Part shown: positions 37,234 through 45,307 of the stretch, in pieces | Layout of the letters: the number at the start of each line of letters is the position of its first letter | How positions within the stretch are numbered: the stretch's first letter is position 1 | Assembly: GCA_964610505.1 (NCBI GenBank) | Contig: CAZSXU010000017.1 | Location: 25,854 to 89,853 of the forward strand | Direction of reading: 5' to 3' | Source: CAZSXU01 sp964610505 | Lineage (GTDB): Bacteria; Arandabacterota; Arandabacteria; JAGLYR01 | Length of the DNA stretch: 64,000 nt | Notes under the pieces: generated by a model | What the model was told of the DNA's origin: nothing | Database searches by the model: none | Seen by the model: the letters and a program-made list of their open reading frames with translations, nothing else | Translations under genes and position numbers: made by a program

Positions 37234-37634
37234 TCTCACCCCCTCGACGATCGTTCGGCGGATCGCCCATTGTGGCAATCACGGGCACACAAGTCAAGGC
37301 TCTGGAGGCAAAGATTCCTGGTCGGGGCGGCTCCCTTCAGGGACAGGAAGTCGCAAACGGCCGCGGGTCAATAGGGTTCGAGGGCCGGCGCCTTGTCGCC
37401 CCCGGCAACCGAGTGTTTTTTTGGCGTTCGGCCAGAAATGTTGCACATGTTGTCGATCAACGAGGCAAGGTTGGCCACGCGAGGGAGCCGACCCCGCGCA
37501 TGTGGAGGCTCGTGCGCACAAACCGGACCTTCTCGCCACATCCGGGAATGGTTCTTGCGACACTTGCACGCGTTTCAGGTGACCGTGAAACTCGAGAACT
37601 CCACGCAGACCATACTCCCGCACAGGATAACTTG
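37234..37634. other. Spacer between two divergent membrane-protein genes
   Basis: About 400 bases between the antiporter start and the ATG at 37635. No convincing gene, RNA or repeat is visible; both promoters should lie here. Confidence 0.5.
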
Positions 37635-39158
37635 ATGCCGAGCCCGGAACGTAGAATTCGAACGGACATCCGCCGCGAAACCGAGATTCCAGCTCCCGCG
37701 TCTCCCAGAACCTGGGTCCAGCTCCTCGTCGTCGACAGCCAGCTGAGCTATGAGGATCCCCCGGGATGCACCCACTGGATCCGGCGCGCAACAAGGCCCG
37801 TTTTCCAGCCGGCCCAATTCCGGTGGGCGGCTCTGGCGCTGTTCATCACGGCGCTCCCTGCCCTTGGACTCGCGGCCGCCCGGCTGGCGGAGCTGCCCGT
37901 TCTCTCCTATCTGCCCTGGTTCGTCTGCAGCCTGATGGCGGGACTGCTGACGTTCCATGAAGTCCCCGGTCAAGTTCGCGTGACCCTTTCGGGTTTCGTC
38001 ACCGTCGCAGCGCTTTCGACGTCGGGACTCCCCGTAGCCGTGGGGTGTGCCACGATCACGGCTCTCTCTTCCTGGGCCGCCACGATCAGTCAACGGAAAT
38101 CGCCCAAATCCCATCTTCTCGCGGCCAACTGGGCCAACCTGGCGCTCTCGGCCGCAGCCGGCGCGATCATCCTGGATCGCGTCCTCGGGCTCCCCGGTGA
38201 GGCGGGATTCGCCGCGAGAATCGCATCCGATCGTTTTCTCCTCGCCTTCCCCGCCGGATCAATCGTCTACGTCCTGGTGAACACCTCCCTGACGTCGCTG
38301 GCAAGCGCCGTTCTCTTCCGGAGACCCTGGATCCCCGCGTGGAGATCCTGCTATTCGGTCATGGGATTGGTCTTCTCCATCGGATTTCTTCAGACGCTTT
38401 CCTTCATCATCGCCTTTGGAAGCTGGGGAGCGCTCGGGGCGGGTACGGCCGGGGCAGTCATTGCATTCCTGGTCATCCTCGTTCTTCTCGGAGCCGGTAA
38501 GCAGGCCGTCTACCACTGCGAGGCGCGCGAGAACATTCGAACTCTGGCGGGGCTCCTGCGCACCGTGACGCGCCCCGATCATCCGAAGCACCCCCTGGCC
38601 GTATATTTTGTCGAGGGTCTTCTGGCCGACGGCACGCGCAGGTTCGTGTCCGGCATCCCGCCCGAGGAGCTCACCTTCGAGGCGGAGGAAGCCGTGTTCG
38701 ACGCCGAAATCGCCTGGAAGTTGGGGGCCTCTCTACAGGCGGTTCGGGCCTACCTCACGCTCCACGAAACTCCCGAGGGCACCGGGCCGTTCGGGCTGAG
38801 GGAACCGGGGTTGCCCGTCTGGTCACCCGTCTTTCCCGAAGGGGCAAGCTCTTCTCTTGTCACCCTCGGTGAAAGCGGAAAGGCAAAGTGGGCCACGGCC
38901 GTCCTCAAGGATCTATCGGAAGCGGCCAAGCCTCCCTATGAGGATCTTGACGATGAGAATCGCAAGTGGAACCGTTTGGCTCTCTCCGGCGCCAGAACGG
39001 TCCACTCCCTCCTGGAACGCTACGACTATGGAATGCGCCTCGGCGCGGCGGATGATCTTCTGTGGTGGCAGAGCTGCGACCTGGCCGGTTTCGGGCCCTC
39101 GGCGTCGCCCGAGCCTTCCCTCCTCCAGGAGAACCCGGACCCGCTGGCGGATCTGTAG
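37635..39158 (+). CDS. Membrane protein with large cytosolic C-terminal domain
   Basis: 507 residues, family not recognised. Eight or so membrane helices (about 60-290) with the layout of a sensor-type membrane domain (MASE-like) are followed by a soluble, mostly helical domain (about 300-507: ENIRTLAGLLRTV...GARTVHSLLERYDYG...). That domain starts like an HD-type domain, but the HD pair is not visible. ATG 37635 has AGGATAA upstream; the frame is open further back, but that sequence is not protein-like. The gene stands alone. Confidence 0.65.
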   Translation: MPSPERRIRTDIRRETEIPAPASPRTWVQLLVVDSQLSYEDPPGCTHWIRRATRPVFQPAQFRWAALALFITALPALGLAAARLAELPVLSYLPWFVCSLMAGLLTFHEVPGQVRVTLSGFVTVAALSTSGLPVAVGCATITALSSWAATISQRKSPKSHLLAANWANLALSAAAGAIILDRVLGLPGEAGFAARIASDRFLLAFPAGSIVYVLVNTSLTSLASAVLFRRPWIPAWRSCYSVMGLVFSIGFLQTLSFIIAFGSWGALGAGTAGAVIAFLVILVLLGAGKQAVYHCEARENIRTLAGLLRTVTRPDHPKHPLAVYFVEGLLADGTRRFVSGIPPEELTFEAEEAVFDAEIAWKLGASLQAVRAYLTLHETPEGTGPFGLREPGLPVWSPVFPEGASSSLVTLGESGKAKWATAVLKDLSEAAKPPYEDLDDENRKWNRLALSGARTVHSLLERYDYGMRLGAADDLLWWQSCDLAGFGPSASPEPSLLQENPDPLADL

Positions 39159-39214
39159 TGGGACACGGCGGCAAAGCGAAAGAGTAACTCCCAGCCACAG
39201 ATTACACAGATCCA

Positions 39215-39982
39215 CTATCCGGGAAATATCTCGATCAGGCGCAGCGCGTCCGGCACGAGGCGGGAATCGAACTGGGATTGGTATTCCAGCGTGACCGTTC
39301 CCGCGTATCCTTCGCCTGCCAGCAGGCGAAGGATGCTCTCAAGATCGAGATCGCGCCCGAAGTCCCCGGCCTCTTCATTCCAGAAGACAGGCAGGTGCTG
39401 AATACGGCCCGCTCGGACTCGATTCGAGACGTGGAAGTGGGCAATCCAGTCGAGATACTCCAGCACCTCGCTCTCGACATCTGATTGAGATCCGTTCACG
39501 TGGGAGAAATCATAGCAGGCTCGGAAGTTCTGTCTCTCCCGGCAAAACGCGACAACCTCTTTCAGTCCCCCCAGAATCCTCCGGCGGTTGTCGAAGACCT
39601 CCCAGCAGAGGATCTTGTCGCTGGACCGGAGGAGTGGCGAGATTTCGCCATCGAGGAACGACAGAACGTCGGACAATCGCCCGCGGTTGGGGTGCGCAAC
39701 GATGTGGCGTACGGCCAGTCGATCCGCAATCTCGAGGGTCCGGCTGAGTGTACGCTCGAACTGCCGAAGGTCCGAGACCTTGGCGTAGGCCATGTGCACA
39801 GCCGCCGCGCGCACGGATGATGTCTCGAACGGTTCTACGACGGCCTCGACCGGGACGGACTCAAAGAGCCCGGGGTTGGCGAAAGCGACCTCAACCCAGC
39901 CCACCGGCTCGAAAGACCGAATGATGTCGTCCCAGCCACGTCCGCCTTCTTCAGGATATGCGGCTCTCACGGCAAAACGCAT
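39215..39982 (-). CDS. Sugar phosphate isomerase/epimerase-like TIM barrel
   Basis: 255 residues of the xylose-isomerase-like (AP endonuclease 2) fold. Visible features are a GWVEVAFANPG first strand, the IVAHPNRG strand, WEVFDN with a likely metal Glu, CYDFSHVNGS with Asp and His ligands, HFHVSN with His and a final TLEYQS Glu. These match the metal-binding positions of sugar-phosphate isomerases, inositol-catabolism epimerases and endonuclease IV. The substrate is unknown. GGGGAGGC precedes ATG 39982. A CACAGATT word lies directly after its stop. Confidence 0.82.
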   Translation of the reverse strand: MRFAVRAAYPEEGGRGWDDIIRSFEPVGWVEVAFANPGLFESVPVEAVVEPFETSSVRAAAVHMAYAKVSDLRQFERTLSRTLEIADRLAVRHIVAHPNRGRLSDVLSFLDGEISPLLRSSDKILCWEVFDNRRRILGGLKEVVAFCRERQNFRACYDFSHVNGSQSDVESEVLEYLDWIAHFHVSNRVRAGRIQHLPVFWNEEAGDFGRDLDLESILRLLAGEGYAGTVTLEYQSQFDSRLVPDALRLIEIFPG

Positions 39983-40137
39983 CGCGCCTCCCCGCGCCAC
40001 ATCTTAGGCGAAAGGGCGAATGGGCGAAAGGGCAAATGGGCGCGCCTCGGGGTGCGGGTCTACTTCAAGAGCCGAGAGGCGAGAGCCGACAACCGAGACA
40101 TCCCTCCCGGGCCGGCCACGAAATGCCCCAAACCCGC

Positions 40138-40166
40138 TTGCATGCTCGCCCATCGTGTGGTATAAT
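40138..40166 (+). promoter_or_regulatory. Sigma70-type promoter in the 40-kb spacer
   Basis: TTGCAT, 17 bases, TATAAT: perfect -10 and weak -35. It reads into the small unit ending at the 40521-40550 hairpin. Confidence 0.4.
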
Positions 40167-40329
40167 ATCAACGTGTCGAGGCTCATGATGTGGGTTCCAC
40201 GAATCCGATTCACGGAGTGTGCACCAGACGCCAATGGCTAAGGCTGTAGGCTTTCGGGCTCGAGAGGCCATGATTGCCCAGAGCTGATCGTCTCTGATCG
40301 GCGGTTGATCCGTCGGTGGAGGTGGAGCC

Positions 40330-40548
40330 ATGAAGCGCGCCGGTGCTTTCTTATTCTCAGCCTTTCTGCCAACTCCCGGCGCAATCTCGACAACGCCTCC
40401 CGAGATCTCCCCTTCCGTGATCCCGGAAACAGCAACCACATGTTCGTCAAGAATTCACCCTGCGCCCTCGAAAACACACTCGCCGGCTGCGGTGTCATCG
40501 GGGCGTGGGGTGTCGGATGCGGCTACCTCTCCGTGGAAGGAGAGGTAG
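40330..40548 (+). CDS. Possible short secreted peptide of 72 residues
   Basis: MKRAGAFLFSAFLPTPG starts like a short signal peptide and is followed by a Ser/Thr/Pro-rich stretch with no known motif. GGAGGTGGAGCC precedes the ATG, and a TATAAT promoter stands 164 bases upstream. The coding frame runs into a perfect 12-bp hairpin, so the end may be accidental. This could equally be a non-coding RNA or a decayed gene. Confidence 0.22.
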   Translation: MKRAGAFLFSAFLPTPGAISTTPPEISPSVIPETATTCSSRIHPAPSKTHSPAAVSSGRGVSDAATSPWKER

Positions 40549-40550
40549 CC
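40521..40550. terminator. Perfect 12-bp hairpin, terminator-like without T-run
   Basis: GGCTACCTCTCC, a six-base loop, GGAGAGGTAGCC. No T-tract follows, so it may stop transcription only weakly or serve another role. Confidence 0.4.
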
Positions 40551-40606
40551 GTTCCACCTTTGTCCGAGTTCGCGTGTCAAATATCCAATCTCCAGTCTCT
40601 GCCTTC

Positions 40607-40753
40607 GGGCTGGCCGCGGGGAAGGTTCGCCGGATCGAAAACCGCAGCGTGGGATTCTTCAACGCAAGGAGTTGCCATCGTACGCGCAGACCCGAATCCC
40701 CCATTCACGCTGCGGGAGAGAGCCGCCGGACCTTTCCCGCGGCAAAAGGCCCG
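40607..40753. repeat. Dispersed palindromic element, copy 3
   Basis: Outer arms GGCCGCGGGGAAGGTTCGCC (from 40612) and CCGCCGGACCTTTCCCGCGG (40723-40742) pair with few mismatches; inner arms CCGCAGCGTGGGATT and CCCCATTCACGCTGCGG also pair. Where copy 2 has GCTGCGG/CCGCAGC, this copy has GCCGCGG/CCGCGGC. Confidence 0.8.
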
Positions 40754-40863
40754 TGCCGAAAGCGCATCGCGCCCGAATCCAGGGGCGGCCCGCGCTGATT
40801 TCCTTCAAGAATCCGCACCTCTGTAGTATCCTGGCTCAACACCCCTGAAGGAGAACAACGCCC

Positions 40864-41307
40864 ATGACTCGTGACCAGGCAATCACCCTTGCTCGACGGT
40901 ACTTCGACAGCGATTTCAACTGTGCGGAGTCCGTCCTCCTGGCCATGGCGAAGTACTGGGGGATTCGCACCAACACGATTCCCCGTGTCGCCACCCCCTT
41001 CGGCGGGGGCCTCGCCCGATCCGGCCTGACGTGCGGCGCCGTAACCGGCGCACTCCTAGCCATCGGTCTCAGGCTCGGGCGCGACAGGCCCGAGGAAGAT
41101 AACGCCCTCTGCTACAAGCTCACCCGCGCTTTCATGACGCGATTCAAGAAGCGCTTCGGCGACACGGCCTGCTACGGCCTGATCGAGATCGACATCTCGA
41201 CGGCCGCGGGACGCCGCACCTGGGAAAAGCGCGGCCTCCACGACACCTGCTCGGGCTTCGTCGAGTGGGCCGTGGCGGAGCTCTCTAGAATCCTTCCGAT
41301 GGAATAG
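40864..41307 (+). CDS. C_GCAxxG_C_C family protein
   Basis: 147 residues. The family signature is intact: DFNCAESVL (Cys 1), FGGGLARSGLTCGAVTGALLAIG (the C-G-A-x-x-G core), a middle Cys in NALCYKL, ACYGL and a final DTCSGFVEWAV. The family is thought to be redox- or metal-linked because of its conserved Cys; many members lie near redox genes, but the reaction is not known. AAGGAG lies about 12 bases before the ATG. A TAGTAT upstream may be a -10. Confidence 0.88.
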   Translation: MTRDQAITLARRYFDSDFNCAESVLLAMAKYWGIRTNTIPRVATPFGGGLARSGLTCGAVTGALLAIGLRLGRDRPEEDNALCYKLTRAFMTRFKKRFGDTACYGLIEIDISTAAGRRTWEKRGLHDTCSGFVEWAVAELSRILPME

Positions 41308-41448
41308 GTCCTATCGGTCCCCTGAGTCCTACAGGTCCTATGAAGGAACAGGCGCCGTCTCCTTCAAGCGCCCCGGCTCGTGCCCTTTCCCCCTAAAGCA
41401 CTCCCTCCGGCCACCCGATAAGTACTCCAGAAAGAGCCTGAAAGTGGG

Positions 41449-41477
41449 TTGACATTGGAATTCAAATGCGGTACCAT
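41449..41477 (+). promoter_or_regulatory. Sigma70-type promoter of the sulfate-activation operon
   Basis: TTGACA (perfect), 17 bases, TACCAT, about 45 bases before the ATG of the first RHH-like gene. Further left in the 41308-41448 spacer are GGTCCTATCGGTCCC words. Confidence 0.6.
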
Positions 41478-41522
41478 AGACTCTGATTGGAGTGTCATGG
41501 GAGTTGGAACGGAGGGGCAGAC

Positions 41523-41744
41523 ATGAGGGAAACACGCGTTACGATCAAGATTCCACGCCCGCTATACAGAAAACTGCAGACTTTGATCCAGGGATCCAGC
41601 TTCAGCTCGGCAACAGAGTTCATTGTCTACGTCTTGCGAGATATCATCTCCGAGAAAGGGATTCCCGCCGACAAGGACGAGCTGACTCCGGAAGAGACGA
41701 AAGCCATCAAGCAGCGGCTCCGAAACCTCGGTTATCTTGACTAG
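41523..41744 (+). CDS. Small RHH-like protein with LGY C-terminal tail
   Basis: 73 residues. The N-terminal half (ETRVTIKIPRPLYRKLQTLI...SATEFIVYVLRDII) has the strand-helix-helix pattern of ribbon-helix-helix DNA-binding proteins such as CopG/MetJ. The C-terminal 20 residues (TPEETKAIKQRLRNLGYLD) match the tails of APS kinase (45 kb) and of the second RHH-like protein (48 kb). GGAGGGGC precedes ATG 41523. It is the first gene of the sat-cysC operon, where it could be an autoregulator or a partner that docks through the shared tail. Both ideas are inference. Confidence 0.75.
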   Translation: MRETRVTIKIPRPLYRKLQTLIQGSSFSSATEFIVYVLRDIISEKGIPADKDELTPEETKAIKQRLRNLGYLD

Positions 41745-41848
41745 GCCGGATACGGCGTCCCCGGTCTTCCTCCAGGATCCTCAGGGAGCCGCACGGAATT
41801 GTCGATAGGTTGGAAGCGAACCTCTGATCGCACTCAAGGGAGAGACGG

Positions 41849-42997
41849 ATGATCAAGCCCCACGGTGGAAAGCTCGTGAACCGCTTCGTAGAAGGCAAGG
41901 AACGGGAGGCCCTCGAAGAGAAGATTCCGGGAATGCCCCGCATGAGAATGAACGAGCGCGAGCTCGCCGACTTCGAGATGATTGCCGCCGGAGCCATGAG
42001 TCCCCTGGAAGGATTCATGACGCAAGACGACTACAAGTCCGTGCTCGATCTGATGCGGCTCGACCAGGGACTCCCCTGGACGATCCCCGTGGTCTTCTCG
42101 TGCAAGGGCGACGCCGCCGACTTCAAGGAAGGTCAGGACATTGCCCTCGAGGATCCCGCCGGCACAGTCCTCGGCGTTCTCCATCTCGAGGACAAGTTCC
42201 CTATCGACAAGATCGAGGAAGCCGAGAAAGTCCTTCTGACCTCGGACGAAGCGCACCCCGGCGTTCAATATCTCGCGTCCATCGGGGACACCTACCTCGG
42301 TGGAAGAATCAGCGCCGTCAACCGGCCGAAGCACACGACGTTTCTCAACTACCGGCTCGACCCCAAGGAGACCCGCGTGCTCTTCAAAGCCAAGGGTTGG
42401 AACTCGGTGGTTGCGTTCCAGACCCGGAATCCCATCCATCGGGCGCACGAATACCTTCAGAAGTGCGCGCTCGAAATCGTCGATGGGCTGCTCATCCACC
42501 CGCTGATGGGTGCAACAAAGAGCGACGACATCTCCGGTGAGATCCGCATGCAATGCTACGAAGTGTTGCTGGCCAACTACTACCCCAAGACGAGAACGGC
42601 GATCTCCGTGTTCCCGGCCGCCATGCGCTACGCCGGACCGAGAGAAGCCATTTTTCACGCCCTGGTCCGCAAGAACTACGGGTGTTCTCATCTCATTGTG
42701 GGCCGCGACCACGCCGGCGTGGGAGACTACTACGGGACCTACGACGCGCACTACATCTTCCGGGAGTTCGATCCGGCGGAGATCGCCATCACACCGCTGT
42801 TCTTCGACCACGCCTTTTTCTGCACCCGGTGCGGCAACATGGCTTCGACGAAAACGTGCCCGCACGGGTCGGAGGATCACGTGTTCCTGAGCGGGACCAA
42901 GGTGCGGCAGATGCTCACCGAGGGCAAGCTTCCTCCCGTGGAATTCACGAGGCCGGAAGTGGCGGAGATCCTGATGGAGAGCACGCGCGCCAAGTAG
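41849..42997 (+). CDS. sat: Sulfate adenylyltransferase (ATP sulfurylase), homo-oligomeric type
   Basis: 382 residues. It forms adenosine 5'-phosphosulfate (APS) and pyrophosphate from ATP and sulfate in the cytosol. The nucleotide-binding QTRNPIHRAH is at residues 191-200; GRDHAGVGDYYG (about 285-296) and LSGTKVRQML near the C-terminus are the other family motifs. Cys in FCTRCGNMASTKTCPHG (about 328-345) form the zinc site of the bacterial/archaeal Sat group. The first 60 residues make the PUA-like N-terminal domain (MSPLEGFM). It lies 104 bases after the RHH-like gene and 51 bases before an AP-superfamily gene. No CysDN, CysH or dissimilatory genes are seen. Confidence 0.95.
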   Translation: MIKPHGGKLVNRFVEGKEREALEEKIPGMPRMRMNERELADFEMIAAGAMSPLEGFMTQDDYKSVLDLMRLDQGLPWTIPVVFSCKGDAADFKEGQDIALEDPAGTVLGVLHLEDKFPIDKIEEAEKVLLTSDEAHPGVQYLASIGDTYLGGRISAVNRPKHTTFLNYRLDPKETRVLFKAKGWNSVVAFQTRNPIHRAHEYLQKCALEIVDGLLIHPLMGATKSDDISGEIRMQCYEVLLANYYPKTRTAISVFPAAMRYAGPREAIFHALVRKNYGCSHLIVGRDHAGVGDYYGTYDAHYIFREFDPAEIAITPLFFDHAFFCTRCGNMASTKTCPHGSEDHVFLSGTKVRQMLTEGKLPPVEFTRPEVAEILMESTRAK

Positions 42998-43048
42998 GCC
43001 CGTCGGACAATCCGACGGGAGGCACCTTCGCGAAGGAGATGCGAATCG

Positions 43049-44422
43049 ATGAAGAAACTTCTGATCCTAGGTTTGGACTGCGCAACCCCCCAGCTGGTCT
43101 TCGACGCGTGGAAGGAACACCTGCCAAACCTGACGGCGCTGGGCGAGAAAGGATTTCGCGCGAAACTGGAATCCACCGTTCCTCCCATCACCGTCCCGGC
43201 CTGGACGGCCATGATGACCTCCCGGGACCCGGGCATGCTGGGATTCTACGGCTTCCGAAACCGCAAGAGCTACGGGTATGAAGACCTCTATTTCGCCAAC
43301 GCCAAGTACGTCAAGGCGAAAACGGTCTGGAACTACCTCTCTCGGAACCGGATGAAATCCCTCGTGTTCGGCGTTCCTCAGACCTACCCGCCGAAACCCC
43401 TGAACGGCGTCATGGTGGCCAGCTTCCTCACGCCCAACAAAGAGGTCCAGTACACGTATCCGGACGAAATCAAGGCGGAGCTGGACCGGGCGGCCGGGGG
43501 CAACTACATGATCGACGTCGAGGATTTCCGGACCGACAACAAGGACGACCTGCTCCGGCAGATCTACGAAATGACCGAGCGCCGGTTCAAGGCGTTCCGC
43601 CGATTCTACGGCCGCGACGAATACCATTTCGCCATGGTGGTGGAGATGGGCATCGATCGCATCCATCACGCCTTCTGGCGCTACTTCGATAAGACCCACC
43701 GGCTCTACGAGCCCGGCAACAGGTACGAGAATGTGATTCTCGATTACTATAAGGAGGTCGACCGGGAGGTCGGCGAGACGTTGAAGCTGGTGGATGACGA
43801 CACGGCTGTATTCGTCGTATCCGACCACGGCGCCAAGACCATGGTGGGAGCCATTTGCATCAACGAATGGCTCCAGCGGGAAGGCTACCTGACCCTGAAA
43901 GAACAACCTAAGGAGCAGACCCGCCTCAAGATGAGCATGATCGACTGGGAAAAGACCCGGGCGTGGGGTGAGGGCGGCTACTATTCCCGAATGTTCTTCA
44001 ACGTCCAGGGCCGCGAGCCACAGGGCGTGATTCCCGAGGCCGAGTACGAGAGCTTCCGCCGGGAAATGATTCAGAAGCTCGAAGCCATCGCCGACGAAGA
44101 GGGCCGAAACATCGGGACCCGCGCCTTCCGTCCCGAGGATATCTACGGCGAGACCCGGAACATCGCGCCGGATCTCGTCGTGTACCTGGGCAACCTCGAT
44201 TGGCGCTCGGCCGGCTCGGTGGGTGTGGGTTCCATCTACATGTACGAAAACGACACCGGCCCCGACGACGCCAATCACGCGCAAAACGGGATTCTCATTT
44301 CGTCCATTCCGCCTTCGGCTTCAGCGAAGGATCAGTACTCCATCTACGACATCGCACCGACGATTCTCAAGTACTTCGGAATTCCGGTTCCCGAGGAGAT
44401 GATCGGGACTCCCCTACTCTAA
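43049..44422 (+). CDS. Alkaline-phosphatase superfamily phosphodiesterase-like enzyme 1 (soluble)
   Basis: 457 residues, no signal peptide, so probably cytosolic. All metal sites of the type I phosphodiesterase/nucleotide pyrophosphatase group can be placed: Asp10 (GLDCA), nucleophile Thr53 (VPAWTAMMTS), Asp203 and His206/207 (GIDRIHHAFW), Asp259-His260 (SDHGAKT) and His410 (DANHAQNG). The fold hydrolyses or transfers phosphate or sulfate esters with two zinc ions. It sits between sat and cysC, with cysC starting 15 bases after its stop and the ribosome site overlapping the end. A nucleotide such as APS, PAPS or PAP is an attractive substrate, but that is inference. Confidence 0.9.
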   Translation: MKKLLILGLDCATPQLVFDAWKEHLPNLTALGEKGFRAKLESTVPPITVPAWTAMMTSRDPGMLGFYGFRNRKSYGYEDLYFANAKYVKAKTVWNYLSRNRMKSLVFGVPQTYPPKPLNGVMVASFLTPNKEVQYTYPDEIKAELDRAAGGNYMIDVEDFRTDNKDDLLRQIYEMTERRFKAFRRFYGRDEYHFAMVVEMGIDRIHHAFWRYFDKTHRLYEPGNRYENVILDYYKEVDREVGETLKLVDDDTAVFVVSDHGAKTMVGAICINEWLQREGYLTLKEQPKEQTRLKMSMIDWEKTRAWGEGGYYSRMFFNVQGREPQGVIPEAEYESFRREMIQKLEAIADEEGRNIGTRAFRPEDIYGETRNIAPDLVVYLGNLDWRSAGSVGVGSIYMYENDTGPDDANHAQNGILISSIPPSASAKDQYSIYDIAPTILKYFGIPVPEEMIGTPLL

Positions 44423-44436
44423 GGAGGACGGCAACG

Positions 44437-45039
44437 ATGAAGGGATTCACTCTTTGGTTCACCGGACTCTCAGGGTCCGGCAAGTCAACCCTCGCCAAGC
44501 AGGTGGAAGAGATCCTCCTTGAGCGGGGACTGAAAGTCGAAGTCCTGGACGGCGACGTGGTTCGGACGAATCTCAGCAAGGGGCTCGGTTTCTCTAAGGA
44601 AGATCGGGACATCAACATCCGCCGGATCGGGTTCGTGTGTAATCTTCTGACACGAAACGAAGTGGTGGCCATCGCCGCGGCCATCTCTCCGTACAAGGCC
44701 ATTCGGGACGAAAACCGGAAGCTCATCGGCAATTTCGTCGAAGTCTACTGCAAGTGCCCGATCGAGGTGCTGTCCGAGCGGGACGTCAAGGGTCTTTACA
44801 AGAAGGCGATGGCGGGCGAGATCAAAGGGTTCACGGGCGTGGACGATCCGTACGAGGCGCCGGACAATCCCGAGATTCTGATCGACACCGACAAGGAGTC
44901 CGAAGAAGAATCCGTCAACAAGATCATCCGGACCCTGGAGCTCATGGGCAACATCCCGGCCGCCGACGCGGAAGAGGAGTACTCGGAAGAGGAAGAGGCA
45001 AAAATCAAACAGCGTCTGAAAGATCTGGGCTACATCTAA
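44437..45039 (+). CDS. cysC: Adenylyl-sulfate kinase (APS kinase) with LGY C-terminal tail
   Basis: 200 residues. It phosphorylates APS to PAPS, the universal sulfate donor, in the cytosol. P-loop GLSGSGKS at 10-17; DGDVVRTNLSKGLGFSKEDR (about 34-53) and NIRRIGFV are the APS-binding segments; FTGVDDPYEAP is the lid. The canonical enzyme ends near residue 175; here an acidic linker (AADAEEEYSEEEEAK) leads to IKQRLKDLGYI, the same tail as on the two RHH-like proteins. AAGGAGG lies before the ATG. The enzyme makes PAPS without any reductase nearby, which points to sulfation. Confidence 0.95.
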   Translation: MKGFTLWFTGLSGSGKSTLAKQVEEILLERGLKVEVLDGDVVRTNLSKGLGFSKEDRDINIRRIGFVCNLLTRNEVVAIAAAISPYKAIRDENRKLIGNFVEVYCKCPIEVLSERDVKGLYKKAMAGEIKGFTGVDDPYEAPDNPEILIDTDKESEEESVNKIIRTLELMGNIPAADAEEEYSEEEEAKIKQRLKDLGYI

Positions 45040-45057
45040 ATGCGCTAGAAGAGAATC

Positions 45058-45263
45058 AGCCACAGATTTCACAGATTTGCACAGATTGAAGCCATCTTCC
45101 CCGGTAATCATCACCGGGGAAGAGCAACTTCACCCGAACACTCGGTGCGGGTGATGAACCGGAATCGGCTTGCGGATGGTGGAGCTGTGGCGATCATCTT
45201 GGGTGTGCGGCTTCAGGGTAAAACCCTGAAACCCTCTCTGTGAAATCTGTGCAATCTGTGGCT
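45058..45263. repeat. CACAGATT-bounded inverted-repeat cassette C
   Basis: Left end AGCCACAGATTTCACAGATT at 45058; right end TCTGTGAAATCTGTGCAATC from 45237 is its inverse. The interior holds two perfect hairpins: CTTCCCCGGT/ACCGGGGAAG and TTCAGGGT/ACCCTGAA. It separates cysC from the next AP gene. Confidence 0.8.
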
Positions 45264-45307
45264 TGCTTTTCACCTGCTATTGACGGTCGTCAGAAAGGAC
45301 GGTTGCG

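Larger units (their letters stand above)
39983..40863. other. Long spacer with word repeats, a promoter and a small unit of unknown nature
   Basis: From left: GGCGAAAGGGCGAATGGGCG words (about 40010-40045); AGCCGAGAGGCGAGAGCC followed by CGGGCCGGCC, the edge of a palindromic element whose rest is missing; a promoter at 40138; a possible short gene at 40330; a perfect 12-bp hairpin at 40521-40550; and the palindromic element copy 3. Confidence 0.65.

Noticed and set aside
35684..37297. A 537-residue frame overlapping the NhaD-like gene in another minus frame
   Set aside because: Arg/Ser-rich with no membrane helices; the other frame gives a textbook antiporter.
40065..40439. A 124-residue frame on the minus strand in the 40-kb spacer
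   Set aside because: It runs through word repeats and over a plus-strand promoter, has no ribosome site and no recognisable motif.
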